Shown here piece after piece: positions 8,567-17,033 of a stretch of 64,000 bases of DNA. The stretch is from Arenibacter sp041392165 (lineage in GTDB: Bacteria; Bacteroidota; Bacteroidia; Flavobacteriales; Flavobacteriaceae). The stretch spans positions 49,072 through 113,071 of the forward strand of contig JAWKMN010000009.1 of assembly GCA_041392165.1 (NCBI GenBank). Direction: 5' to 3'. The position numbers and the translations under genes were made by a program. Position 1 is the stretch's first letter. Each line of letters starts with the position of its first letter. The notes under the pieces are model-generated. The model was not told the origin of the DNA. It searched no databases and saw only the letters and a program-made list of their open reading frames with translations.

Positions 8567-9517
8567 CTACTTGGTAATCAGGCCCAGATCGATTAGCCTC
8601 TCATGCAGGTACGCTCCAGCGGTAATATCCCCAAATTGTTTTGGATGCTCCCTGTCCACACAATTCTCCAAACAATTTAAAGGCATTTCGCTAATGGGGT
8701 GCATAAAAAACGGTATGGAATACCTGGAAGTGCCCCAAAGTTCCTTGGGGGGATTGACTACCTGATGTATAGTGGATTTCAACTTATTGTTTGTTAATCT
8801 GGAAAGCATGTCGCCTACGTTGATCATCAATTCATCGGGTCGTGCTATGGCATCTATCCATTCCCCGTCATGGTTTTTTACCTGAAGTCCCTTGCCATGG
8901 GCGCCCATTAATAGGGTAATTAAATTAATATCCCCATGGGCAGCGGCCCTGACGGCATTTTTAGGCTCTTGTTGAATAGGCGGGTAATGTATAGGCCTTA
9001 GAATGGAATTTCCATTTTTGATGTACGTATCAAAATAGGTTTCCTGCATATTTAAATGAAGGGCAAGTGCACGTAGAACGAATTGGGCCGTTTTTTCCAG
9101 CATTTTATAGGCTTCCTTGCCAATAGCATTAAAATAGGGCAATTCCTGGACCTCTACATTGGCCGGATATTCTTTTTCCAATTTTGGATTATTTTCCACG
9201 TACTGTCCAAAATGCCAAAATTCCTTTAAATCCCCTTCCTTTTTTCCCTTGGCACGTTCTTTTCCAAAGGAAGTATACCCCCTTTGTCCGCCAATACCGG
9301 GAATTTCATATTTATCCTTGATTTGTTGGGGCAGGTTAAAAAATTTTTTGATTTCGGCATAGAGATCATCCACCAATTTTTCGGACAAAAAATGGCCTCT
9401 TAGGGCTACGAATCCAATATTTTCGAAAGCGCTCCCTATATCTTCAATGAATTTTTCTTTTCTCTTATTGTCACTGGAAATAAAATCTTCAAGATCTACA
9501 CTCGGAATTGCACTCAT
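8567..9517 (-). CDS. 2-oxoglutarate/Fe(II)-dependent oxygenase, isopenicillin-N-synthase family
   Basis: A 316-residue enzyme of the isopenicillin N synthase/1-aminocyclopropane-carboxylate oxidase-like family. The N-terminal DIOX_N region (IPSVDLEDF, then ENIGFVALRGHF) is followed by the Fe(II)/2OG core. The iron ligands are His194 and Asp196 (AAHGDINLITLL) and His251 (STIHQVVNP). The co-substrate Arg-x-Ser is R265/S267 (RYSIPFF). All catalytic residues are present, so it should be active. The substrate is unknown; relatives hydroxylate or desaturate small molecules. It is divergent from the E1 dehydrogenase gene, with a 128-base shared upstream region. Confidence 0.88.
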   Translation of the reverse strand: MSAIPSVDLEDFISSDNKRKEKFIEDIGSAFENIGFVALRGHFLSEKLVDDLYAEIKKFFNLPQQIKDKYEIPGIGGQRGYTSFGKERAKGKKEGDLKEFWHFGQYVENNPKLEKEYPANVEVQELPYFNAIGKEAYKMLEKTAQFVLRALALHLNMQETYFDTYIKNGNSILRPIHYPPIQQEPKNAVRAAAHGDINLITLLMGAHGKGLQVKNHDGEWIDAIARPDELMINVGDMLSRLTNNKLKSTIHQVVNPPKELWGTSRYSIPFFMHPISEMPLNCLENCVDREHPKQFGDITAGAYLHERLIDLGLITK

Positions 9518-9645
9518 TATGATGGATTTTTAATGACATCAAAGTTAATAAATATGGCCAATCTTCCTGAAATATTATACCACTTTGTTTTTCTGTTTTT
9601 GTTACATTTATAAATTGTTTGAGCAAAAAGGAATAAAAAAATAAC

Positions 9646-11622
9646 ATGCAATATAAAGGAGATAGCGTTGATAAGTCCATGCAATTGAAACTTTATCAAC
9701 GAATGCTAAAACCGCGTTTGATAGAGGAAAAAATGTTGGTTCTTCTACGTCAGGGAAAAATAACAAAATGGTTTAGCGGTATAGGACAGGAAGCTATATC
9801 GGTAGGGGTAACCAGCGCTTTAAGACCCGATGAGTACATCTTGCCCATGCACCGTAACCTCGGTGTTTTTACCACTAGAAATATACCCTTGTACCGACTT
9901 TTTGCCCAATGGCAGGGCAAAGCAAGCGGCTTTACCAATGGTAGGGACAGAAGTTTCCACTTTGGAAGCCAAGAATATAAAATTGTAGGGATGATCTCCC
10001 ATTTAGGCCCACAATTAGGGGTGGCCGATGGAATAGCCCTTGCAGACCTTCTGAAACGTAATAATAGGGTAACCGCTGTATTTACAGGAGAGGGAGGCAC
10101 CAGTGAGGGAGATTTTCACGAAGCCTTAAATCTTGCTGCGGTATGGAACCTGCCCGTTTTGTTCTGTATCGAAAACAACGGTTACGGCTTGTCCACTCCA
10201 ACAAAAGAACAGTACAAATGCGAAAATTTGGCGGATAAGGGCCTAGGTTATGGAATGGAATCCCATATATTGGAGGGCAATAATATTTTGGAGGTATACG
10301 CCCGGGTCGATTCCATTTGTAGGAGTATGCGGAAAAATCCCAGACCTGTTTTACTGGAATTTAAGACTTTTAGGATGCGCGGCCATGAAGAGGCCAGTGG
10401 TACCAAATATGTTCCACGGCAATTATTGGATACCTGGGAGGAAAAGGATCCCATTGTGAATTTTGAAAACTTTCTTTTGAAGGAGAAGATTCTTTCAGGC
10501 CTTTTAATCGAAACCCTTAAAAATGAAATATATACGGAAATCGATAACCATTTAAAAAAGGCCTTTGCGGAAAAGGAGGTTGAAGTAGATGAAACAAAGG
10601 AATTAAAGGATGTGTACAAAGAATTTGATTATCGGCAGGTTGATCATGATTCCATAACCAGGAACATTCGGCTGATCGATGCTGTTTCCCAAGGATTGAA
10701 ACAATCTATGGAAAGGCACCATGATATGGTGGTCATGGGGCAGGATATTGCGGAATATGGCGGAGCGTTCAAGATTACCGAGGGTTTTGTGGAGGCTTTT
10801 GGGAAAGATCGGGTAAGAAATACCCCAATATGCGAATCGGCAGTGGTTTCGGCTGCCATGGGCCTTTCCATCAACGGCATAAAATCAGTAGTGGAAATGC
10901 AGTTTGCTGACTTTATAAGTACTGGATTTAACCCCGTTGTGAATTATTTGGCCAAGGTACACTACCGCTGGGGGGAGCATGCGGATGTTGTAATAAGGAT
11001 GCCCTGTGGGGCAGGGGTGGGGGCAGGACCTTTTCATTCCCAGACCAATGAGGCCTGGTTTACGAAGACTCCCGGGTTAAAAGTGGCCTATCCTGCCTTT
11101 CCTTATGATGCCAAGGGCCTATTGGCCACTTCCATTAATGATCCCAATCCCATTTTGTTTTTTGAGCATAAAGGACTGTACAGGAATATTTACCAAGAGG
11201 TGCCAGAGGCTTATTACACGTTGCCTTTTGGTAAGGCCTCCCTGTTGAGGGTGGGTGCGGATATTACCGTAGTTTCCTATGGCTTGGGCGTACATTGGGC
11301 TCTGGATGCATTAAATGATCATCCTGAAATAAATGCCGATCTAATAGACTTGAGAACCTTGCAGCCTATGGATTTGGATGCCATCTATACCTCGGTAAAA
11401 AAGACGGGCAAACTTATTATATTGCAGGAGGATAGTATGTTCGGAGGTGTAGCCAGTGATATTTCCGCCTTGGTGGCGGAAAACTGTTTTGAGTATTTGG
11501 ATGCACCCATAAAACGGGTTGCCAGTTTGGAAACCCCCATTCCTTTTGCGAAAAATTTGGAAAATAATTATTTGCCCAAAGAAAGATTTGTTCAGGTGCT
11601 TTTAAATTTGGTATCCTATTAA
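9646..11622 (+). CDS. Fused alpha-beta E1 of branched-chain 2-oxoacid dehydrogenase
   Basis: A 658-residue thiamine-diphosphate enzyme carrying E1 alpha (about 10-320) and E1 beta (about 340-658) in one chain. The alpha half has the ThDP motif GEGGTSEGDFHEALN and IENNGYGLSTP. The beta half has MGQDIAEYGGAFKITEGF, a transketolase-like core (FADFISTGFNPVVNYLAK) and the C-terminal domain ADITVVSYGLG. In Bacteroidota such fusions are called 2-oxoisovalerate dehydrogenase E1 and decarboxylate branched-chain 2-oxoacids, supplying branched acyl-CoA for iso-fatty acids. An ATG at 9679 is an alternative start. It is followed after 29 bases by a histidine kinase gene on the same strand, probably one operon. 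Confidence 0.9.
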   Translation: MQYKGDSVDKSMQLKLYQRMLKPRLIEEKMLVLLRQGKITKWFSGIGQEAISVGVTSALRPDEYILPMHRNLGVFTTRNIPLYRLFAQWQGKASGFTNGRDRSFHFGSQEYKIVGMISHLGPQLGVADGIALADLLKRNNRVTAVFTGEGGTSEGDFHEALNLAAVWNLPVLFCIENNGYGLSTPTKEQYKCENLADKGLGYGMESHILEGNNILEVYARVDSICRSMRKNPRPVLLEFKTFRMRGHEEASGTKYVPRQLLDTWEEKDPIVNFENFLLKEKILSGLLIETLKNEIYTEIDNHLKKAFAEKEVEVDETKELKDVYKEFDYRQVDHDSITRNIRLIDAVSQGLKQSMERHHDMVVMGQDIAEYGGAFKITEGFVEAFGKDRVRNTPICESAVVSAAMGLSINGIKSVVEMQFADFISTGFNPVVNYLAKVHYRWGEHADVVIRMPCGAGVGAGPFHSQTNEAWFTKTPGLKVAYPAFPYDAKGLLATSINDPNPILFFEHKGLYRNIYQEVPEAYYTLPFGKASLLRVGADITVVSYGLGVHWALDALNDHPEINADLIDLRTLQPMDLDAIYTSVKKTGKLIILQEDSMFGGVASDISALVAENCFEYLDAPIKRVASLETPIPFAKNLENNYLPKERFVQVLLNLVSY

Positions 11623-11651
11623 ATATCCGGTAAAAATTAAATTGGATCAAT

Positions 11652-12749
11652 ATGCGCATGATTACAGCGGAAGAAAAACTTAAGGAACGTATAAAGGAGC
11701 TTACTTGTTTATATGAAGTAACCTCAATAATCGTGAATTGCGATTATGATCAGGTCGAAGATGCGCTAAAGGGCATAATGCATTGCTTGCAGAAGGCCTG
11801 TATTTTTAGTGAGGCCGCCCAGGTGAAGCTCATTTCGGACCAGTACAATATAGTGACCGCCGATTTTCCTGATGACCCTGTATCCCTAAAGGGCAGTTTA
11901 AGGGTCTTTAATAAGCGGGTAGGTGAAATACAAGTGGCCTATCCAAGGCCAAAATATAGCGAAGATGATTTTTTGCGGGAAGAAGAAAAATTGCTTCAAA
12001 ATGTATGTTTGGAGGTGGGCAATCTTTTGGAAAGAAAACAGATCAAAGACAATGAGACCATTATAAAACGCAAAATGGAAAGGGCGGATCGCTTGGGTAT
12101 TTTAGGTGAAATTACGGCCGGGATCGCCCATGAACTGAATACCCCTTTGGCAAATATACTTGGGTTTGCGGAATTATTGAAAACAAGGGTAACGCAGGAT
12201 GCCCAGGCCTCAAAAGATATTGATAAAATTATTAATAGTGCCATATTTTCCAGAGAAGTGGTTAAAAAGCTTATGTTCTTTGCCTGTGAAATGCCACAGC
12301 ACATGTCCTTGGTCAATATAGGCCCTATAATTGCCAATGCCTTAAATTTAATGGAACCCAGTATTAAGAAAAAGAAAATTGTTGCCGAATTCAATTCGAG
12401 CGGGCAGCCCATTTTTTTAAAGGTAGATACCATTCAATTGACACAGTTGATTTTTAATTTGGTACTGAATGCCATATATTTTTCTCCGGTCAAGGGCAAG
12501 ATCAAAATAGGGGTAAAAGAGACCCATAAGAATATTGAAATAAGCATAACGGACGAAGGACCGGGCATAGATCCCAAAATCAAGGATAAGATCTTTGAAC
12601 CATTTTACAGTACCAAACCCGTTGGTGAGGGTTCCGGATTGGGGCTAAGTGTGGTACACGGGATAGTTAAAAGTCATAAAGGAACAATAAAATATAGATC
12701 CAACAAACCTAAAGGGGCTATATTTACCGTTGATTTTCCAAAAAATTAG
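11652..12749 (+). CDS. Cytosolic sensor histidine kinase (NtrB-like)
   Basis: A 365-residue histidine kinase without signal peptide or membrane helices. Residues 1-130 form a GAF-like sensory region (LTCLYEVTSIIV, then DFLREEEKLLQNVCLEVGNLLERKQ). The dimerisation/phosphotransfer box is GEITAGIAHELNTPLANILGF with His160. The ATPase has the N box (NLVLNAIYF), G1 (DEGPGID), the F box (FEPFYST) and G2 (GSGLGLSVV). It would phosphorylate the sigma-54 activator that starts 4 bases after its stop. A cytosolic GAF domain suggests an internal small-molecule or redox signal; the signal itself is unknown. An upstream E1 dehydrogenase in the same direction is a plausible metabolic link. Confidence 0.93.
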   Translation: MRMITAEEKLKERIKELTCLYEVTSIIVNCDYDQVEDALKGIMHCLQKACIFSEAAQVKLISDQYNIVTADFPDDPVSLKGSLRVFNKRVGEIQVAYPRPKYSEDDFLREEEKLLQNVCLEVGNLLERKQIKDNETIIKRKMERADRLGILGEITAGIAHELNTPLANILGFAELLKTRVTQDAQASKDIDKIINSAIFSREVVKKLMFFACEMPQHMSLVNIGPIIANALNLMEPSIKKKKIVAEFNSSGQPIFLKVDTIQLTQLIFNLVLNAIYFSPVKGKIKIGVKETHKNIEISITDEGPGIDPKIKDKIFEPFYSTKPVGEGSGLGLSVVHGIVKSHKGTIKYRSNKPKGAIFTVDFPKN

Positions 12750-12753
12750 AATT

Positions 12754-14088
12754 ATGGGTCTTAACAAAGAAAATGTATTGATCGTAGATGATGATGTAAA
12801 TATTTTGGAATTGATCCATAGGCACCTACAATCCTTTAATTATCACACCTATAAAGCGGTTTCCGTCAAGGAGGCCCTGCAGATCCTAAAGGATTCCAAA
12901 ATAGACCTTTTGATTACGGATCTTAAAATGCCGGATGTGGACGGACTACAGTTGGTAAAATATGTTTCCGAGCATTATCCCAAACTGCCAAAATTAGTAG
13001 TTACCGGTTATCCTTCGGTTGATGATGCCATGAACGTTCTAAAATCCGGTGCCCTGGATTATTTGGTGAAACCCTTTACCAAAGAGGAATTAAAACAGGC
13101 GGTATTAAAATCATTTTTGGGCCATTCCCCGGACAGGTCTGTATCCAATGGCAGTTCAAACCCGAAAGAAAATAAAGAGAATGCTTATGGAGAGCTCATC
13201 GGTAGGTCCGAGGCCATTAAAAAAGTGACCGATATTATAGATAGGGTGAAGGACAACAAGGCAACGGTATTGATCAATGGGGAAAGTGGAACAGGAAAAG
13301 AATTGGTGGCCCGTTCCGTACATTATATGGGAAAATTTTCCAGAGCACCATTTGTTGCCGTGAATTGTGGGGCTATACCCGAAAGTTTATTGGAAGCGGA
13401 GCTTTTTGGCTATGCCAAAGGCGCCTTTACAGGTGCCAATGAAAATCGTAACGGGTTTTTTCAGGCCGCGGACAAGGGTACTCTCTTTTTGGATGAAATT
13501 GGCAATGCCTCCTTGGCTGTACAATCCAAATTATTAAGGGCATTGCAGGAAAAAGAAGTGGTCAAGGTAGGATCCCAAAAGGCAGAAAAAATAGACATAC
13601 GGGTCATTGCGGCCACCAATAGCAATTTGTATTCCCAAGTGCAGAAAAAAATGTTCAGGGAAGACCTTTATTACAGGTTAACTGTGGTGGAAATCAATGT
13701 TCCTCCCCTTAGGGAGCGAAAAGAGGATATTCCCTTGTTGATGGACAAGTTTCTTCTAAAATACGGAGTAGAATATAAGGATAGGTTGGTTACCATTGCA
13801 CCCGAGGCCCTGGAACTCATGGAAAGATACCCTTGGCCGGGAAATATTAGAGAGCTGGAAAACGTAATTCAAAGGGCGGTAATAATGTGCGACAAAAGAA
13901 TTGAAATAGACAATTTGCCCAGTACTTTGAAATATAAGATAGATTTTCCCGAAGACCACTTATTGCCCTTAAGGGAGGTTGAGAAAAAATACATCCAAAA
14001 AGTATTGGAGGCCACTGGTCATAATAAATCCAAAGCAGCGGAGATTCTACAGATAGATCGCAAAACACTGCGACAGAAAATCCAATAG
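12754..14088 (+). CDS. NtrC-family sigma-54-dependent response regulator
   Basis: A 444-residue enhancer-binding protein using ATG at 12754, four bases after the kinase stop; an in-frame TTG at 12730 would overlap the kinase and is less likely. The receiver domain spans 1-120 with phosphoacceptor Asp56 (LLITDLKMPDVDG). The AAA+ domain spans about 145-380 with Walker A GESGTGKE and the sigma-54-contacting loop GAFTGA (AKGAFTGANENRNGFF). A Fis-type helix-turn-helix closes the protein (NKSKAAEILQIDRKTLRQKIQ split at about 420-444). All elements for opening sigma-54 promoters are intact. A near-consensus sigma-54 promoter lies 139 bases downstream of its stop. Confidence 0.96.
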   Translation: MGLNKENVLIVDDDVNILELIHRHLQSFNYHTYKAVSVKEALQILKDSKIDLLITDLKMPDVDGLQLVKYVSEHYPKLPKLVVTGYPSVDDAMNVLKSGALDYLVKPFTKEELKQAVLKSFLGHSPDRSVSNGSSNPKENKENAYGELIGRSEAIKKVTDIIDRVKDNKATVLINGESGTGKELVARSVHYMGKFSRAPFVAVNCGAIPESLLEAELFGYAKGAFTGANENRNGFFQAADKGTLFLDEIGNASLAVQSKLLRALQEKEVVKVGSQKAEKIDIRVIAATNSNLYSQVQKKMFREDLYYRLTVVEINVPPLRERKEDIPLLMDKFLLKYGVEYKDRLVTIAPEALELMERYPWPGNIRELENVIQRAVIMCDKRIEIDNLPSTLKYKIDFPEDHLLPLREVEKKYIQKVLEATGHNKSKAAEILQIDRKTLRQKIQ

Positions 14089-14170
14089 CGCCTTTTTTAA
14101 GGTGGGTATTTTTTACCCATCTGAGGAGAAAATCCCATAATTATCTTCACGTAAGTAGTATTTTGTTAAA

Positions 14171-14199
14171 TTCAAGTAATTGATTTTCAATTACTTGAA
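14171..14199. promoter_or_regulatory. Perfect 13-bp palindrome upstream of sigma-54 promoter
   Basis: TTCAAGTAATTGA (14171-14183), a TTT spacer, then its exact reverse complement (14187-14199). Its centre lies about 68 bases before the predicted start of the sigma-54 promoter at 14227. That is a plausible place for an enhancer-binding protein dimer, here the regulator encoded just upstream. It has no downstream T run, so it is not a normal terminator. A shorter hairpin TGGGTA/TACCCA lies at 14103-14119, just after the regulator stop. The operator assignment is inference. Confidence 0.55.
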
Positions 14200-14226
14200 T
14201 AAAATTATTGCTTCAATTTAGTTTTA

Positions 14227-14242
14227 TGGCACCCTAGTTGCC
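14227..14242 (+). promoter_or_regulatory. Sigma-54 (-24/-12) promoter
   Basis: The sequence TGGCAC-CCTAG-TTGCC matches the sigma-54 consensus TGGCAC-N5-TTGC. GG (14228-14229) and GC (14240-14241) are separated by exactly ten bases. Transcription would start near 14253, 16 bases before the ATG at 14269 of a 58-residue four-cysteine protein. The neighbouring gene encodes a GAFTGA-bearing sigma-54 activator. I saw no comparable site elsewhere in the window, although I did not scan it by computer. Confidence 0.75.
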
Positions 14243-14268
14243 ATAATGTACTCCTAAAATACACGGTT

Positions 14269-14445
14269 ATGGGAAGCAACAATAGTTTATGTCCAAGTTG
14301 TGAGTATTTCAGAACATGTGTACTTACGAAAAATAAAAAATATATATGGAACTGTAATGAGTTTGAATCGGCAGATTCAAGGGCATTGCCCAGTGGAAGC
14401 CATATGGTTTTTAAAAACGAAACGAGAATTGGCAGTAAACAGTAA
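14269..14445 (+). CDS. 58-residue four-cysteine small protein
   Basis: A short gene that lies under usual length cut-offs. ATG at 14269 and TAA at 14443-14445 give 58 residues. Cysteines at 8, 11, 17 and 29 form C-x2-C-x5-C-x11-C (CPSCEYFRTC, then YIWNCNEFE), a spacing that could bind zinc or an iron-sulphur cluster. There is no signal peptide. The gene begins 16 bases after the predicted start of a sigma-54 promoter and directly follows the sigma-54 kinase/regulator pair. A hairpin (TCGGCAA/TTGCCGA, 14450-14491) follows its stop. Function is not recognised. The opposite strand is also open here (14205-14456), but the promoter and the patterned cysteines favour this reading. Confidence 0.7.
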   Translation: MGSNNSLCPSCEYFRTCVLTKNKKYIWNCNEFESADSRALPSGSHMVFKNETRIGSKQ

Positions 14446-14595
14446 GTGGTCGGCAAAATAATGGATTTTACAACCCATTGCCTATTGCCGATCGTGGACT
14501 ATCAAAATTTATTGTAAATGATCCCGATGACTGTTGGAAGCGGGTCTTCCTGCTGGCAAAGGTAGGGTCTTAACCATAACCGATAATAAGGAATT

Positions 14596-15879
14596 ATGAT
14601 TGCAGAGTCAAAAATAGAATTAAAACAGGATATGTTGGAGAACGTGATGCGTCAATTCAATCATGCAGCCGATATAATCGACCTCAATAGTAATATTAGA
14701 AAAATACTTAGCATTACCAATAATGAATTGCTGATACATTTTCCTGTTAAAATGGATAATGGGGATGTTGAGGTCTTTACCGGATATCGGGTACAGCACA
14801 ATAACGCTTTAGGGCCATATAAGGGTGGATTGCGTTATCACCCCACTGTGGATATAGATGCTGCAAAGGCCCTTGCCATGTGGATGACCTGGAAAACTTC
14901 TTTGGTGGGTCTGCCCTATGGTGGTGCCAAGGGAGGGATTCAAATTGATCCCTTCAAATATTCCAATGCGGAATTGGAAAGGATTACAAGAAGGTTTACC
15001 TATGCGTTAGGAGATAACATTGGCCCGGAACACGATATACCCGCTCCGGACGTCAATACAAATTCCCAGACCATGGCCTGGATCGTGGATACATATATGT
15101 CTACAAAACCACCTGCCGAAAGGTCCAAAAATCAACATGTGGTAACGGGGAAACCCTTGGGTTCCGGAGGTTCTGAAGGTAGGGACAGGGCTACGGGATA
15201 CGGTGTTTTCCTGAACATAAAATTATGGGCCGAAAAGAAAAAAGTGGCCCTAAAGAACAAAAGGTTCATCGTTCAGGGTTTTGGGAATGTGGGGTATTGG
15301 ACCTCCTATTTTTTGGAAAAGGAGGGTGCTAAATTGGTGGGCGTACAGGATGCTTATGGCAGTATTGCCAATAGCAATGGAATAGAGGTATCCAAGTTGT
15401 ACCAATATTTACAGGACAACAAAGGGAGTATTGTAGGCTATCCCTTGGCAGGGGCTTTGGAAAAGGACCATTTTTTTGAATTGGACTGCGATATATGTAT
15501 CCCTGCCGCCCTGGGCAATCAGATCACGGCTGGGAACGCGGCAAAGATCAAGGCATTCTTAATAGCGGAAGGGGCAAACGGACCAACCGATGTGGAAGGA
15601 GAGGAAATATTATTGAAAAATGGAGTAGGAATTATACCTGATATCCTGTGTAATTCCGGAGGGGTAATAGGCAGTTATTTTGAATGGCTGCAAAATAGAA
15701 ATGGGGAATTGTGGTCATTGGAGGAAGTATTGGCCAAACTGGAAAAGAAGATGAAGGAAGTATTTGAAAAGGTATATGAAGAGTCGGAAAACAGGAATGG
15801 GGATATGAGGACAGCGGCCTATATCATTGCTATTGAGAGAATAGAAAAGGCTTATGTCCAAAGAGGGATATTTCCATAA
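14596..15879 (+). CDS. gdhA: Glutamate dehydrogenase (Glu/Leu/Phe/Val family)
   Basis: A 427-residue dehydrogenase that interconverts glutamate and 2-oxoglutarate with ammonia. The substrate-binding block is GYRVQHNNALGPYKGGLRYHP and the catalytic Lys is in GLPYGGAKGGI. The PEHDIPAPDVNT segment and the dinucleotide fold start (VQGFGNVGYW) follow. The C-terminal substrate part is CNSGGVIGSYFEW. Length matches the short hexameric class; cofactor preference cannot be assigned safely. It lies downstream of an NtrBC-like pair and a sigma-54 promoter, so nitrogen-linked control is possible, but a 150-base gap with a hairpin separates it from the small gene. A GreA/Rnk-like gene follows after 23 bases. 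Confidence 0.95.
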   Translation: MIAESKIELKQDMLENVMRQFNHAADIIDLNSNIRKILSITNNELLIHFPVKMDNGDVEVFTGYRVQHNNALGPYKGGLRYHPTVDIDAAKALAMWMTWKTSLVGLPYGGAKGGIQIDPFKYSNAELERITRRFTYALGDNIGPEHDIPAPDVNTNSQTMAWIVDTYMSTKPPAERSKNQHVVTGKPLGSGGSEGRDRATGYGVFLNIKLWAEKKKVALKNKRFIVQGFGNVGYWTSYFLEKEGAKLVGVQDAYGSIANSNGIEVSKLYQYLQDNKGSIVGYPLAGALEKDHFFELDCDICIPAALGNQITAGNAAKIKAFLIAEGANGPTDVEGEEILLKNGVGIIPDILCNSGGVIGSYFEWLQNRNGELWSLEEVLAKLEKKMKEVFEKVYEESENRNGDMRTAAYIIAIERIEKAYVQRGIFP

Positions 15880-15902
15880 ATTAATATAAAAAATACAGTA
15901 TT

Positions 15903-16322
15903 ATGAAGTACGGAAATTTAGTATTGGAGAAGAAGGAGTTCGTTTTTTTAAAGCGCTTGGTAAATGTATCCGGGTTTTATACGGATAATACATATAAAAA
16001 TTCTATTGAAAAGTTGACTGCTGAGTTGGCATCGGCAGTGGTCTACAATGAAGAGGAAATGCCCAAAGATGTTATTAGGTTCAATTCTACAGTTACCATT
16101 CAAGCTGCCAATGGATGGTCCAAGCAATTCCAATTGGTGATTCCTTCACATGGCGATTTCAAGAATAGCAAAATTTCAATTTTGACCCCTATGGGAGCTG
16201 CAGTTATTGGATATGCCAAAGGGGACGATATTGTTTGGGAGTTCAGGAATGGTGAGCAAACCCTAAAGGTTACGGATGTAAAGCAGGAGCACAGTATTAT
16301 TGATTCCGATATATTATTGTAA
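15903..16322 (+). CDS. GreA/Rnk-like C-terminal domain protein
   Basis: A 139-residue protein ending in the FKBP-like C-terminal domain found in GreA/GreB and in Rnk (nucleoside diphosphate kinase regulator): VTIQAANGWSKQFQLVIP, then ISILTPMGAAVIGYAKGDDIVWEFRNGEQTLKVTDV in parts at about 60-130. The long coiled-coil finger of true GreA is missing, so transcript cleavage is unlikely. Such proteins bind the RNA polymerase secondary channel and modulate transcription. It starts 23 bases after gdhA and its stop overlaps the next ATG (TAATG), indicating one operon. Confidence 0.82.
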   Translation: MKYGNLVLEKKEFVFLKRLVNVSGFYTDNTYKNSIEKLTAELASAVVYNEEEMPKDVIRFNSTVTIQAANGWSKQFQLVIPSHGDFKNSKISILTPMGAAVIGYAKGDDIVWEFRNGEQTLKVTDVKQEHSIIDSDILL

Positions 16323-16702
16323 TGATGAAAGTATTTTTTGAACATGATTCCAACAATAGGTTAATCGCCAAAAAAGATACACTGGAGTTACGTAGCTGGA
16401 TAAACCATTTGGTGGCCAATGGACAAGAGTTGGAAATTTTGATCAATATTGCCCGGAAGTTGCCGAATGATGAGGATATGATCAGGAATCTGAAAGATTT
16501 GACTTTGGAAAATAAATTACATCTTGGCGTTTTTTACAGATACAAGAGTTCTTTGGTCAATTTACATGAATGTGAAGATATGGAGTGTGATATGTATTAT
16601 ATGAACAAGCACGAGGAATATCGCAATTTGTATGCGAACCTTTTAAAGGCGTCCCACAAATTAAAGGAAGAATTATATTCACGGATTTTGGTGAAATTAT
16701 AA
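16322..16702 (+). CDS. Hypothetical protein, translationally coupled
   Basis: A 126-residue cytosolic protein I do not recognise. It is mostly helical and charged: VFFEHDSNNRLIAKKDTLE, then a Lys/Glu-rich middle, a Cys-x4-Cys pair (HECEDMECDMYY) near 88-95 and a basic helical tail. Its first codon shares a base with the stop of the GreA/Rnk-like gene, so translation is probably coupled. A strong terminator 60 bases after its stop closes the gdhA-GreA-like operon. The cysteine pair and the Met/Tyr-rich stretch may bind a metal, but that is speculation. Confidence 0.7.
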   Translation: MMKVFFEHDSNNRLIAKKDTLELRSWINHLVANGQELEILINIARKLPNDEDMIRNLKDLTLENKLHLGVFYRYKSSLVNLHECEDMECDMYYMNKHEEYRNLYANLLKASHKLKEELYSRILVKL

Positions 16703-16761
16703 GGTTGTTTTGTTAGCAGTCTGTTTGTTGGTTTTAATATTAGAGTTTTGGCTGTTAATGC

Positions 16762-16795
16762 GCAAGGGAAAGCAATGCTTTCCCTTGCTTTTTTT
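16762..16795 (+). terminator. Intrinsic terminator after gdhA operon
   Basis: GCAAGGGAAAGCA and its exact reverse complement TGCTTTCCCTTGC flank a single base (16762-16788), followed by seven T residues. This is a strong rho-independent terminator for the rightward operon ending at 16702. The following stretch to 17033 is AT-rich and shows no gene. Confidence 0.92.
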
Positions 16796-17033
16796 AGGAA
16801 CACTACCAAAATAATAGGACCGGTACCCTGTGTTGGACGCTGAACGTTTTTTAGGATAATGGTCGATTATTTTTTATACGAACAGCACCATTGTGACCAT
16901 TTGTAATATTTTTGAAGAAATATGTATATCGGAGAATTCTGTGTTTTAAGTGTTTAAGTTTAATTTTTGTGATAAAGAGCGGTGATACAACCTTTTTTGG
17001 TACTTTCAACGTATATATCCTCAAATTATAAAC

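Noticed and set aside
14205..14456. 83-residue minus-strand frame over the cysteine mini-protein
   Set aside because: It would read through the sigma-54 promoter in reverse and has no recognisable pattern, while the plus-strand frame has a promoter, spaced cysteines and a following hairpin.
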